Origin: Candidatus Heimdallarchaeota archaeon LC_2
Lineage (GTDB): Archaea; Asgardarchaeota; Heimdallarchaeia; Heimdallarchaeales; Kariarchaeaceae
Direction: 5' to 3'
Assembly: GCA_001940725.1 (NCBI GenBank)
Contig: MDVR01000143.1
Span: 1-62,302 of the forward strand
Length of the DNA: 62,302 bases
Numbering within the stretch: the first letter of the stretch is position 1; each line of letters opens with the position of its first letter. A program made the translations under genes and the position numbers. Below are positions 1 through 9,387 of the stretch, in pieces. A model generated the notes under the pieces. That model was not told the DNA's origin and did no database searches. It worked only from the letters and a program-made list of their open reading frames with translations.

Positions 1-1086
1 AACCATAATCCCCGTTTCTTGGGTATCAATATGAAGTGATTTTCTTTCTTCACTGATGTACTCTTTAAATTCTTCAATTTGTTTCTTATTTTTTGCTCCA
101 AAGATTGTACCACCAGATATTGCATCAGAAATGTTTGCAGCACTTATTTTTAACCCAGCAGCAGCATATATTATTTTAGGCGTTTGAAATTTGTCTCTCG
201 GATCTCTAATTTCGTCTAAAGGTTTAGGAAGCATTAATGCTTTAATTTTTGAGACAATTGGTCCGTTTTTCCCTGATAAAACCAAAGTATCAGTCTTTTC
301 AAGTACCCCATTAAATAAAATTACATCAAGTGTGGTCCCCATTCCTGTTTCTTCTTTAACTTCAAGAATTACTCCTTTACCGGGACCAATAGAATATTCT
401 AATTTCTCCATCATGAATTGTTGAGTTAACCCAGTAAGTACAAGAAATAGATCAGCTACCCCTTCTCCCGTAGTTGCGGAAGTGGGAACAATTGCAATAT
501 TTTTCTTAAAATTTTTAATTTTATCGTATCTATCTGCTTTTAATCCAAGATTACCTAATTCTCCCATGAATTCGTATAATTTAGAATCTAATCTAGCTTG
601 AACTGTTTTATTTTGTAATTTGTAACTCTCAACGAAGGGCATATCCTTCTTTCCCTGCCAGCCACCTATACGGTCCACTTTGTTTGCAGCTATTACAAAC
701 GGTACTTTTCGACGTTTTAGGGTCTCAATAGATTCGAAAGTTTGAGCTTGAAACCCCTTGGTTAAATCTACAACTAGAATTGCAATATCGGCAACAGAAG
801 CTCCTCTTGTTCGTAATGTCATAAATGCCTCATGACCTGGCGTGTCAATAATTAAAATACCAGGAGTTTTTAATTCCAATTTGCCTTTGTGAAGTGCTTT
901 TGACATTTCAAATATTGTTTCTTTTGGAAATAAAGAAGCTCCAATGTGTTGAGTAATTCCACCAGCTTCTCGATTTTGTACAACTGTTTTTCTTACTAAA
1001 TCCAATAGACTTGTTTTGCCGGAATCTACGTGCCCCATTATTACGGAAATAGGTGCCCTCACGATTTTCTTCTCATCTTTTGTCAA
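1..1086 (-). CDS. infB: Translation initiation factor aIF5B / IF-2, 3' end outside window
   Basis: This is the N-terminal part of the archaeal/eukaryotic-type IF-2 GTPase, which promotes ribosomal subunit joining during initiation. Reading the minus strand from a TTG at 1086 gives the translational GTPase motifs in order: G1 GHVDSGKTS, switch I region with GGITQHIGA, G3 DTPGHEAF and G4 ANKVDR. The region corresponding to domain II follows. The reading frame stays open to base 1, so the C-terminal domains lie off the window. TTG is chosen because it lies directly before the GTPase core, and a GGTG sequence sits just upstream. Family assignment is secure; the start codon is less so. Confidence 0.93.
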   Translation of the reverse strand, partial: MTKDEKKIVRAPISVIMGHVDSGKTSLLDLVRKTVVQNREAGGITQHIGASLFPKETIFEMSKALHKGKLELKTPGILIIDTPGHEAFMTLRTRGASVADIAILVVDLTKGFQAQTFESIETLKRRKVPFVIAANKVDRIGGWQGKKDMPFVESYKLQNKTVQARLDSKLYEFMGELGNLGLKADRYDKIKNFKKNIAIVPTSATTGEGVADLFLVLTGLTQQFMMEKLEYSIGPGKGVILEVKEETGMGTTLDVILFNGVLEKTDTLVLSGKNGPIVSKIKALMLPKPLDEIRDPRDKFQTPKIIYAAAGLKISAANISDAISGGTIFGAKNKKQIEEFKEYISEERKSLHIDTQETGIMV

Positions 1087-1235
1087 AAGTAATCACCAAA
1101 TTGAAATAAAATTTGATTTATGATCTAATGTATTTCAACTTATTAGATGCTTTCTCCTACCTCTAAATAGTAATTGATAGGAATCAATCTTGACCTATAT
1201 TTTGTCAAAATTTATTTTCATCAAATCAAACTTAT

Positions 1236-1694
1236 TTATTCATATATCCATTGATTTCCAATGGGAGACCAAGTAACAATTTCATTCATATCAAAATATA
1301 CAGCTGTTTCGATCTTTCCATTTTCAACAGAATCAGAAGCATGAACCAAGTTTCTACCTATATCTAAACCATAATCTCCTCGGATGGTTCCAGGTAATGC
1401 ATCAGCGGGATTAGTTGCTCCAACTAATTTTCTACCAATAGAGATTGCATTTAGACCTTCAACTACAAGGGCAACTGTGGGCGACGAAGTGATAAAACTT
1501 ACGAGAGATTTATAGAAAGGTCTCTCTTTGTGTATTTCATAATGTTTTTCAGCCAATTCTTGGGTAACTTTTAAAAATTTCATTGCTACTATCTTTAACC
1601 CACTGCTCTCAATTCTTGAAATTATTTCTCCAGTTAATCCTCTTTGAACAGCATCTGGTTTAATCATTATAAATGAACGTTCTTCGTTTGACAT
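1236..1694 (-). CDS. ndk: Nucleoside diphosphate kinase
   Basis: It transfers the gamma-phosphate of ATP to nucleoside diphosphates through a phosphohistidine and so balances NTP pools in the cytosol. The protein has the standard single-domain length of about 152 residues. It shows the N-terminal ERSFIMIKPDAVQRG strand, the substrate-binding stretch GATNPADALPGTIRGDYG and the active-site histidine in NLVHASDS. It lies 150 bp before infB in the same direction, so it may be co-transcribed with that gene. Nothing looks abnormal. Confidence 0.97.
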   Translation of the reverse strand: MSNEERSFIMIKPDAVQRGLTGEIISRIESSGLKIVAMKFLKVTQELAEKHYEIHKERPFYKSLVSFITSSPTVALVVEGLNAISIGRKLVGATNPADALPGTIRGDYGLDIGRNLVHASDSVENGKIETAVYFDMNEIVTWSPIGNQWIYE

Positions 1695-1804
1695 TTAATA
1701 TTCCTAGAGCTTCTCCTGCTCCTGTACTATTAAATTACCCATCTCATTTAACTATAATTTTAATTAACAGATTTTCAGTATACTTCTTTGATTTAATTGT
1801 TAAC

Positions 1805-2350
1805 TCAATCAAGGAATTTTTTTGGATTAACCAAGCTGTAGCTACGTCTACCTCTTTCTGGGATAAATACAAACCAGTAAAAATTTAAAGATATACCTAG
1901 CGGGATAATATTGTTTAATAATTGAAATATGGAAAAATAGACCCCGTTTATCTCATTTGAATAGAAAATTAGAATTAAACCATTTCCTATTGCAGAGACA
2001 AACACAAAAATCACCGCCAAGAACCATGCTGTGCAATAATAACCCCATCGTAGTTTAACCAACTTGGACTCAGTTATAGATTGTTCTACTTTAAATCGTT
2101 TATACAAAATGAAAACACCTACCCCAAATATTACGAATGATCCAATTTCAAATATCAATGATGAAATAATAAAACTACTAACTAAAGTTAAAATTAATAT
2201 AATTACAATTATTGCTTTAATTCTGCTTAATAATCGATTTAAAATTGGATTTCTTAGTATCGTGATCTGAATTAAGTCTTGATTTTCTAGTATTTTCCTA
2301 GTTTCGTTAACAATTATCAACCAGATACTGGTTTGAAAAAAATCATTCAA
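1805..2350 (-). CDS. Hypothetical membrane protein with about four TM segments
   Basis: I do not recognise the family. The 181-residue product has a soluble N-terminus of about 40 residues. Hydrophobic segments lie near residues 45-62, 66-83, 108-132 and 142-165, and the tail is short and polar. It has no catalytic motif. It ends about 110 bp before ndk and points the same way. It starts with ATG at 2350 and has a normal AT-rich codon use. Overlapping ORFs on the other strand look like shadows. Confidence 0.7.
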   Translation of the reverse strand: MNDFFQTSIWLIIVNETRKILENQDLIQITILRNPILNRLLSRIKAIIVIILILTLVSSFIISSLIFEIGSFVIFGVGVFILYKRFKVEQSITESKLVKLRWGYYCTAWFLAVIFVFVSAIGNGLILIFYSNEINGVYFSIFQLLNNIIPLGISLNFYWFVFIPERGRRSYSLVNPKKFLD

Positions 2351-2805
2351 ACTTTGTTTCCCGTTTGTATATTACAAAATTAAAAAGTCAATCAACAAAA
2401 TTAGATATCTAATTACTAATACTACATTAATAATATATATGGGCTAAATAATCTCTTTTAATGGAGTTAATAGCTTCAAATTGTTACGTATTTGAATCGA
2501 TTAGTAAAGAGATATTAGCAAACAAATTATAATTAGGCCAATGGAAAATTGCAACGAATAGGTTTCGGCAGAAATTTTTTCATCTTCTAGTAGTAAAAAT
2601 GAAAGCCATGATCTAATCAATAATTGAAATAACCATTCAAGATTTATATTCAATATTACACAGAACAAAAATTTCGATGTATTATCATTCCATACATTGA
2701 TTTTTTATACAAAATGAAATTAAAAAAAAATCAATAATCAGATGCTGAATACTAAGTCATTAATAAAGACAACGAGAAATGAATTATAGATTAGTAGGAG
2801 ATAAT
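2351..2805. other. Non-coding interval between divergent genes
   Basis: This AT-rich interval of about 450 bp separates the minus-strand membrane protein gene from the plus-strand proteasome genes, so it should hold both promoters. I see no coding stretch, RNA gene or strong repeat in it. A short upstream ORF extension of psmB (2779-2805) is probably untranslated. Confidence 0.6.
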
Positions 2806-3483
2806 ATGAATATGAATAAATCTAACCCAAACGACCCTACTCATGAATTGATGCATGGGACGACTACGGTTTCGATCAAATATAAAGATGGAATCATCGC
2901 CGCTGCGGATCAACGAGCTAGTATGGGGTATATGGTTGCATCTCCAGCCGTTAAGAAGATATTAGCACTTGATGATCGAAGCATTTTAACAATTGCAGGT
3001 TTGCCGTCTGATGCAATGTATCTAGTAAAAGTTATGCGAGCGGAAATGGAACTTTATGAATTAAATAGAGGGAGAAAAATTTCTATGAAGGGATTAGCTA
3101 ATCTCTTCTCAACAGTTATGCATGGTCAGTTCAGGACTGGATTTCCGTATTTTGTGGGAATTATTATCGCAGGAGTGGACGAGACTGGTGGATATGTTTA
3201 CAATTTTGACGGATCAGGCTCTATCTCTGATGATGCTTATACATCAACAGGATCCGGTTCTCCCTTTGCTTATGGTACATTAGAAGTATTGTGGGAACCA
3301 GATATGGAAGAAGCTGATGCAATACGAGTCGCTGCAATGGCTGTTAGATCAGCTGCAATTAAAGATATTGCTACTGGTGACAGTATGACTTTATTTGTTA
3401 TCAATCAAAAAGGGATGAGAGAATTATCCAAAGAAGAAATTGTCGAAGTGCTGGGCGACAAAAAATTCCCATTCACGAGGTAA
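2806..3483 (+). CDS. psmB: Proteasome beta subunit, N-terminal nucleophile peptidase
   Basis: This is the catalytic subunit of the 20S proteasome. The sequence HGTTTVSIKYKDG shows a propeptide that would be cut after Gly to free the catalytic Thr1. The expected Asp17 (AAADQRAS) and Lys33 (AVKK) follow, as does the C-terminal GDSMTLFVI region. I prefer the ATG at 2806 to the one at 2779 because GGAG lies a few bases upstream of it (2797-2800). The propeptide is then about 18 residues long. The gene is followed after 18 bp by psmA, so both core-particle subunits should be made from one mRNA. Confidence 0.96.
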   Translation: MNMNKSNPNDPTHELMHGTTTVSIKYKDGIIAAADQRASMGYMVASPAVKKILALDDRSILTIAGLPSDAMYLVKVMRAEMELYELNRGRKISMKGLANLFSTVMHGQFRTGFPYFVGIIIAGVDETGGYVYNFDGSGSISDDAYTSTGSGSPFAYGTLEVLWEPDMEEADAIRVAAMAVRSAAIKDIATGDSMTLFVINQKGMRELSKEEIVEVLGDKKFPFTR

Positions 3484-3501
3484 AGGAGGATTAAGTAAAC
3501 A

Positions 3502-4176
3502 ATGTTTGGTCCAAGCGCATCCCAAGGATATGATCGAAGTTCGATAATGTATTCTCCAGATGGAAGAATAATACAGACAGAATATGCCCGAGAGGCTATG
3601 AGAAAAGGTTCAATCGCCTTAGGATTGAGATCTAATAAAGGAGTAGTCCTCGCTGGAAAACTTATGTCTATAGACCTTGATTATCCCAATTCTAAAATTT
3701 CCAAAATTGGAAATGAGATTACAGCTATCTTTTCTGGATATGCTGCAGATGGTCGTTCGTTAATTAACAGAGCAAGAGTTGAAACTGCTGTACACAAAAT
3801 GACATACGATGAAGAAATCGATGTCAAACAATTAGCATTACGACTAGCAGATTATACACATATTTTTACACAACAAGGTGGATTACGTCCCTTAGGTGTC
3901 GGTCTTCTTATTGGTGGAGTTGATAAATTCGATGGAGAACCAAGAATTTACTTCATCAATCCAGGTGGTGGATTAACCGAAACAAGAGCAAAAGCTATTG
4001 GTGATGGTGATGCTAAAGCTATGAAATATCTCAAAGATAAGCATAAAGAGAAACCCATTGATGAAATGACAGTAGACGAATTACAGCAACTTGCAAGAGA
4101 TACAATAGAATTTGTCACAGATGAGAAATTGTCAGATGATATGTTAGAAATCTGGGCTTCTGAAGTAAAATCTTAA
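3502..4176 (+). CDS. psmA: Proteasome alpha subunit
   Basis: It forms the outer rings of the 20S proteasome, gates substrate entry and docks the regulatory ATPase. The N-terminus shows the alpha-subunit signature YDRSSIMYSPDGRIIQTEYAREA followed by KGSIALGLRSNKGVVLAGK, and the length of 224 residues is slightly short for the family. A strong Shine-Dalgarno sequence, AAAGGAGG, sits at the psmB stop codon 12 bp ahead of the ATG. The tail lacks the usual long acidic extension. Adjacent beta-alpha order suggests stoichiometric co-expression. Confidence 0.96.
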   Translation: MFGPSASQGYDRSSIMYSPDGRIIQTEYAREAMRKGSIALGLRSNKGVVLAGKLMSIDLDYPNSKISKIGNEITAIFSGYAADGRSLINRARVETAVHKMTYDEEIDVKQLALRLADYTHIFTQQGGLRPLGVGLLIGGVDKFDGEPRIYFINPGGGLTETRAKAIGDGDAKAMKYLKDKHKEKPIDEMTVDELQQLARDTIEFVTDEKLSDDMLEIWASEVKS

Positions 4177-4345
4177 TTATTTTCATACTTTATAAAAAAT
4201 TCTTAAATTCATTCTAACAATAAAATTACTCAATATTTGAATATCTCAGTTTGATATTATTTAAGGTTTTCACTTACCAAAAAGTTATGGGGTGAACTCC
4301 GGAAACTTTGCCCTTTTAAATTTCGGTAACTTTGATATATTAACA

Positions 4346-4732
4346 ATGACTAAATCAATTGAATACACAGTTAGATTTAATGCAAGTCCACAAGATGTTT
4401 ATAATGCATTGATGGATTCAGAAAAACATACCGCATTCTCCGGTGCACCTGCTACAATTGAAAATAAAGAAGGAGGAACTTTCAGTTGTTATGGAGGTGC
4501 ACTTCAAGGAACAACAACAAATTTAGTAGAAAATGAGAAAATAGTTCAAAAATGGCGAGCTGGAAGTTGGGAAGAGGGAGTATTCTCCGATGTCACTTAT
4601 AATTTTAAGAAGGAAGGAAATGAGACTGTAATAAACTTCTCTCAAACTGGAGTTCCTGATGCTGCTTATGATGAAATCAATCAAGGCTGGCAAATGATGT
4701 ATTGGGATAAACTGAAAAGTTATTTTGAATAA
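4346..4732 (+). CDS. SRPBCC / AHSA1-like small domain protein
   Basis: This is a 128-residue single-domain protein with the pattern of the Aha1 C-terminal / START-like fold: SIEYTVRFNASPQDVYNALMDSEKHTAFSGAPATIENKEGG, then the central WRAGSWEEGVFSDVTYNF strands, and a C-terminal helix GWQMMYWDKLKSYF. Members bind hydrophobic ligands or act as Hsp90 co-chaperones; the substrate here is unknown. The ATG at 4346 fits the family start. The longer reading from 4292 adds a low-complexity stretch and is rejected. It stands alone between psmA and thrS. Confidence 0.82.
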   Translation: MTKSIEYTVRFNASPQDVYNALMDSEKHTAFSGAPATIENKEGGTFSCYGGALQGTTTNLVENEKIVQKWRAGSWEEGVFSDVTYNFKKEGNETVINFSQTGVPDAAYDEINQGWQMMYWDKLKSYFE

Positions 4733-4877
4733 TTTTACGGTATATAGTCTCTATCAAATATAACCATAATCTAATTTCGCTCTAATCAAATTACAATATA
4801 TTTCGTCCTCTAAAGCACTATAATAACTTATTTTATTACCAAAAACAATTGAGAAAATATCCAAATCGTGATGGAAT

Positions 4878-6752
4878 ATGAGATTATTATTATTACACTC
4901 TGATGAGTTTGAATATGAACCCAAGAAAAAAGCGATTAAAGCAGCAGAAGAGATCGAAAAAGGATTGGTTTCCGTAGATGAATCTTTAGTTGTTTTTATG
5001 TCTGTTGAAGAAACTGATGAAAAAAATTATTTGGAAGCAGCTTCCCAAGCAGTTGATGAAATTAACAAAGTGGCTGATGAATTAAAAATAAAAAATTTGG
5101 TTCTTTATCCGTGGGTGCATTTAACTTCAACTCCATCTCGACCCGACATTGCACTCAAGGTAATGAAGAGAATTGAATCTGATATTAATAAAGCCAACAA
5201 ATATGAAGTTGTTAAAAGAGCACCATTTGGATGGTATAAAGGATTTACAATAAAAGTAAAAGGCCATCCTCTTTCAGAACTTAGTAGAGAATTCTCACCA
5301 GGATTGAAAGCTAAAAAAGAAATTGTTGAGAGTAAAGCTATTGAAGCAGAAGAAGCAGCAAAACACGAATTTTACGTGTTATTGCCAGATGAATCTTTAA
5401 TTAAAAGGGATGAATATCGATTTAAAAAGAAATCTACCTTCAAGAAATTTTTTGAGTATGAGACACAAAAAAGAAGAATTTCAGAAACTCCACCTGCTCA
5501 TGTAGCATTAATGCAAAAATTGGAAATGGTTGATTATGAGCCAGCTAGCGATTCAGGAAATTTAAGATGGTATCCAGCTGGATGGGTATTCAAGCGATTG
5601 GTTGAAAATCATGTAACTGAAACGTTAATTGATTATGGTGCACATTGTGTTGAAACACCTATTATGTATGATTTTCACCACCCTTCTCTTGAAGCCTATA
5701 TGAATCGATTCCCCGCAAGACAATATACAATTGAATCTGGATCGGGTAGCTATTTCCTCAGATTTGCCGCTTGTTTCGGGCAATTCCTGATTGGATCAGA
5801 TGCGATTATATCTCACAAACATTTACCACTAAAACTCTTTGAAATGACACATTATTCTTTTCGTAGAGAACAAAGAGGAGAATTGTCCGCTTTAAGAAGA
5901 TTAAGAACATTTTCTATGCCAGATATTCATACACTGGTAAGTGATCTAGACATGGCTCGTACGGAATTTCGAAACCAATATGAAATTTGTATCCAAATGA
6001 TGGATGATTTTGAGGTAGAATATGAGGCTGTCTTTCGATTTCAAACCGATTTCTTTGAGGAAAACAAACAATGGATAATTGATCTTGTTAAGGTCATTGA
6101 TCGACCAGTAATGATTGAGTTATTCGATAAGCGTTATGCCTATTTCATTTGTAAATTTGAATTTAACGTTGTAGACGGGCAAGGAAAAGCAGCAGCATTA
6201 TCGACAGTTCAGATAGATGTTGAGAATGCCGAACGATTTGATATTAAATTCATAGATGATCAGGGAGAGGCACAAAGGCCATATATTCTTCACACTTCTA
6301 TATCTGGTGCCATCGAGCGTGTTCTATATGCAATTTTAGAGCAATCTGCAATGAAGATAAAAACAGGAGTGAAACCTTCATTCCCTTTTTGGCTTGCTCC
6401 AATTCAAGTAAGATTATGTCCAATAGGTGATGATCAAATCGAGTATTCTAAAAAATTGGCAAAATCATTGGAAAAGGAGGGAATTAGAGTGGATATTGAT
6501 GATCGAAACGAGAGAGTCGGACGCAAAATCAGAGATGCAGAAAAAATTTGGATTCCCTATATTTTTGTCATTGGTAATAACGAAGTAGAATCAGGTCTTC
6601 TAAAAGCAAGAAAACGTGATGGATCAGAAGAGGAATTTGAACTTAAGAAAATTGGTAAACAATTAAGTAAATTGTCTGAAGGATTTCCAAGGCAATCACT
6701 AGCAATGGCTAAGCTATTATCTAAAAGACCAATTTTCTATTCTGCAAATTAA
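4878..6752 (+). CDS. thrS: Threonyl-tRNA synthetase, archaeal type
   Basis: It charges tRNA-Thr and, through its N-terminal domain, removes mischarged serine. The first 140 or so residues (MRLLLLHSDEFEYEPKKKA...) match the archaeal DTD-like editing domain rather than the bacterial N1/N2 pair. The class II core follows: motif 2-type SFRREQRGELSALRRLRTF, then motif 3-like SGAIERVLYA. The C-terminal anticodon-binding domain (APIQVRLCPIGDDQIEYSKKLAKSL) ends the protein. The length of 624 residues is normal. It appears monocistronic. Confidence 0.95.
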   Translation: MRLLLLHSDEFEYEPKKKAIKAAEEIEKGLVSVDESLVVFMSVEETDEKNYLEAASQAVDEINKVADELKIKNLVLYPWVHLTSTPSRPDIALKVMKRIESDINKANKYEVVKRAPFGWYKGFTIKVKGHPLSELSREFSPGLKAKKEIVESKAIEAEEAAKHEFYVLLPDESLIKRDEYRFKKKSTFKKFFEYETQKRRISETPPAHVALMQKLEMVDYEPASDSGNLRWYPAGWVFKRLVENHVTETLIDYGAHCVETPIMYDFHHPSLEAYMNRFPARQYTIESGSGSYFLRFAACFGQFLIGSDAIISHKHLPLKLFEMTHYSFRREQRGELSALRRLRTFSMPDIHTLVSDLDMARTEFRNQYEICIQMMDDFEVEYEAVFRFQTDFFEENKQWIIDLVKVIDRPVMIELFDKRYAYFICKFEFNVVDGQGKAAALSTVQIDVENAERFDIKFIDDQGEAQRPYILHTSISGAIERVLYAILEQSAMKIKTGVKPSFPFWLAPIQVRLCPIGDDQIEYSKKLAKSLEKEGIRVDIDDRNERVGRKIRDAEKIWIPYIFVIGNNEVESGLLKARKRDGSEEEFELKKIGKQLSKLSEGFPRQSLAMAKLLSKRPIFYSAN

Positions 6753-6887
6753 TTCATTTGCCTTACTAATTTAAACAATAAATTCACTTTCTCAATCATT
6801 GTTTTGATTAATTTATATTCAAGAATTTTATGGATCAGCCAAACAATCAAATAAACCTCTTAAAACCCAAAATAATTATGGTTAAAT

Positions 6888-7298
6888 ATGCAATTGATTG
6901 ATGATAGGACATTAAAACGCATTACTGAATTTATGTCCAATTTGCAAGAATGGTTTGAAAACTGGTTTAATGCAACTACTGACAAAGCCTCATTACAAGA
7001 ATACGAAAAAAGAATGCATTCTAATTGGAGATTAATAAATAAAGAAACACCTAAGGTAATTAATGATAAAGAAACATTTCTTATGGTGTGGCCATCATTT
7101 TATGGCCGATATAAAGATCAACCAATCAAACAGAAATGTGATATCTAGTCTATAGAGAAACTTTCAGAAGAATTTTATTTGGTTATATATTATGAGATTA
7201 CAGAAATGCAATCTGAAACCAAAAGTAAACCTATTACAACGGTTTTAATAAAAGATATCGAGGTTGATGAGTTCCAAATTTATTTAGTACACGAATAA
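6888..7298 (+). pseudogene. Small unknown protein with an in-frame TAG
   Basis: The reading frame runs from ATG at 6888 to TAA at 7296-7298, but it holds a TAG at 7146-7148. The first part (86 residues) starts MQLIDDRTLKRITEFM and ends QPIKQKCDI. The next 49 codons after the TAG (SIEKLSEEFYLVIYYEITEM ... FQIYLVHE) continue in the same frame with no shift and look like coding sequence, with alternating beta-strand-like segments. I do not recognise the family firmly; a small NTF2-like fold would fit but is only a guess. The simplest reading is a nonsense mutation. Readthrough cannot be excluded from sequence alone. Confidence 0.5.
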
Positions 7299-7348
7299 AT
7301 TGCCTAAGCGGGTTAATCTAGATTTTAATAAATTATAGGATTTAACCT

Positions 7349-9205
7349 TTAAAGATCAAACTCACTCACTTTTGATTGGGCAATAGTTAATTGTCCTGCT
7401 CTACGTACAATGAATTTAAGATTTTCCGGATTCCCAATCATTAAAATATCAATATTACGACCTTCTTTGACCGAATTTGATGGTTGAATTATTCTGAACT
7501 TACCTTCAAGGATTTTAATGCTTGAACCAACAGTTAAATGTTCGTCTAATGATAGGGTTGGATCAATTAATCCGATTAAATGCATTGTTTGCCAATCAAT
7601 GGCTCTAACAAAAACACATCTTCCTATTCTTTTGAATTCTGCATACTCTGCTGAAATTACGTCTAAAAATCCTGTGAATTGGCTTGGTAAGCTTTTTGCT
7701 GAAACATATCGTTTCCTCAAAACGTTTTCTTGAACATCAGGATTGGATGTACTTCTGCGTTGATATTCATCAGCCATGAAGGTTTTATCCTTCTTCTTAA
7801 CCAATTTAAGCAAATCAGTGAAGCTGGGTTTAAAGGTGTAGCCAACTGTAAAACTGAGGGGTAACATAACTTCAAAAGCGTGATATAATAAGCCAGTCAT
7901 ATTAGAGTTTAAGCTCATGTAAATTGCTTGTTCGAATAATAGCCAAGCATTTTCAATTTTATTAACTGCTATATACTGCATTCCCAACTGAGTGATGTAC
8001 TCAATCTCTGAAATATCCTTCGCAATAGCAGTTTTCTCTGCTTTTTGATTGGCTAAGATAGTCATCAAAATACCCATTGTTCTGTGCAATTCTAATATGT
8101 CAGAGCGATCTCGTTTATTACATAATTCTATGAATGTCGGTGTAAAATAGAATTTTAATCTAGATAATTGTTCCGTTAAGAAAAATAAGGTGATTCGAAG
8201 AAGATGAACGTCGATATCCAATCGTAACTCGACCTCATCATTTTCTAGAAGAAATAATAATAACAAGTCAACTGTTGACTCTGCCTTGTCTAGCTTTTGC
8301 TCACCTATTGCCACTGCTGCAGCTAAAAGGAGTAAGTGTGCAATTGTGGTCATTGCTTCTTTGTAACCAGAATCTTCTTCCTCGATACCTGCCATTCTAG
8401 CTTCTGTTGCTAGATCCATTAATAATGCAGAAGCGTCTTTAAGTTCAATTCCTAGCTTTTTATAATCCCCATCTTCTAATATTGAGATATATTTGGAAAT
8501 ATCAGTTCTGACTTCTCTTGTTGATTCCAATAATTCGGTATAAGCAAATATATTCTCAGCATTTTTTGCAGTCGCTTTGATAGAAGTCATTGCTTGTTTA
8601 TTCAATAAGACTTGGTTTCGAACTGCTTTTAGGGTTGAATCCATGATTTTTTTAATTCTTACAACAGGATCATACCTACTTTGTGATTTTACCGAATAGG
8701 TAATTTCCTCACCAAACAATTTATCATACAATTTTTGTAAGACTTTTTTATCTCTTGGATCACTAACGTCATTTAAAAGAATTATTAAAAATGCAGAATT
8801 CATCATTGAAGGTATACCAAGCTTCTCTCCAACTTCTACTAATCTCATATCTGAGGATACAATGGGTATATTTTCTAAGTGTGCTAAAAATGCTACTGCC
8901 ATATCGGGAGTCTGCGGTAGTTTAATATCAATTTTTGATCGAGTTTCATTTTCAAATTTCTCTAATTTTTTTGGATTAATATTTTTTACAATTAATTTAG
9001 GTTCAATTACCCTTCTCATATACCATCGCATTTCACGTTTAACGTAATCTGGTATTAAAACCGTTATTTTTAATTTTTTTAATATCGCATGAAATTCTTC
9101 ATATTCATTTGGACTTTCACCAAAGCCTGAGATAAAAAAATTTGTATCAATTGTAAATGCTCGATTTGTCAATATATTATCAGATACAGATTTATCTTTA
9201 AGCAC
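7349..9205 (-). CDS. PIN-domain protein with long helical repeat region
   Basis: The N-terminal 160 residues form a PIN nuclease domain: FTIDTNFFISGF (first Asp), acidic positions around PDMAVAFLAH, and IPIVSSDMRLVEVGEKLGIP (last Asp). PIN domains are Mg-dependent RNases. From about residue 190 to 520 the protein is helical, with a TPR-like feel around EIEYITQLGMQYIAVNKIENAWLLFEQAI. The C-terminus (about 530-618) is beta-rich. The combination suggests an RNase with a protein- or RNA-binding scaffold. It is divergent from the NYN-domain gene at 9.4 kb, about 180 bp away. The target RNA is unknown. Confidence 0.78.
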   Translation of the reverse strand: MLKDKSVSDNILTNRAFTIDTNFFISGFGESPNEYEEFHAILKKLKITVLIPDYVKREMRWYMRRVIEPKLIVKNINPKKLEKFENETRSKIDIKLPQTPDMAVAFLAHLENIPIVSSDMRLVEVGEKLGIPSMMNSAFLIILLNDVSDPRDKKVLQKLYDKLFGEEITYSVKSQSRYDPVVRIKKIMDSTLKAVRNQVLLNKQAMTSIKATAKNAENIFAYTELLESTREVRTDISKYISILEDGDYKKLGIELKDASALLMDLATEARMAGIEEEDSGYKEAMTTIAHLLLLAAAVAIGEQKLDKAESTVDLLLLFLLENDEVELRLDIDVHLLRITLFFLTEQLSRLKFYFTPTFIELCNKRDRSDILELHRTMGILMTILANQKAEKTAIAKDISEIEYITQLGMQYIAVNKIENAWLLFEQAIYMSLNSNMTGLLYHAFEVMLPLSFTVGYTFKPSFTDLLKLVKKKDKTFMADEYQRRSTSNPDVQENVLRKRYVSAKSLPSQFTGFLDVISAEYAEFKRIGRCVFVRAIDWQTMHLIGLIDPTLSLDEHLTVGSSIKILEGKFRIIQPSNSVKEGRNIDILMIGNPENLKFIVRRAGQLTIAQSKVSEFDL

Positions 9206-9387
9206 TTTGGAATTTTAGAAGTTCAGCGATAAAATTATAATTTAATTCTAAATTTCTTTCAATTAGTCAGCTTAATTCTTAATAGAGGTTAGGATTTTGA
9301 TTGACTAAATCTAATAATTTTCATTATTCTATCTATACTCTCTTTTATAGCAATTAAAAAGAATTATTAGACACACTAAGAGGTTGA

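Noticed and set aside
1673..1888. Plus-strand ORF between ndk and the membrane protein
   Set aside because: It overlaps the ndk start and the end of the next gene on the other strand and has no coding pattern.
4292..4345. Longer N-terminus for the SRPBCC protein
   Set aside because: The extension repeats the SGNFA/FGNFD pattern, is low complexity and falls outside the family domain.
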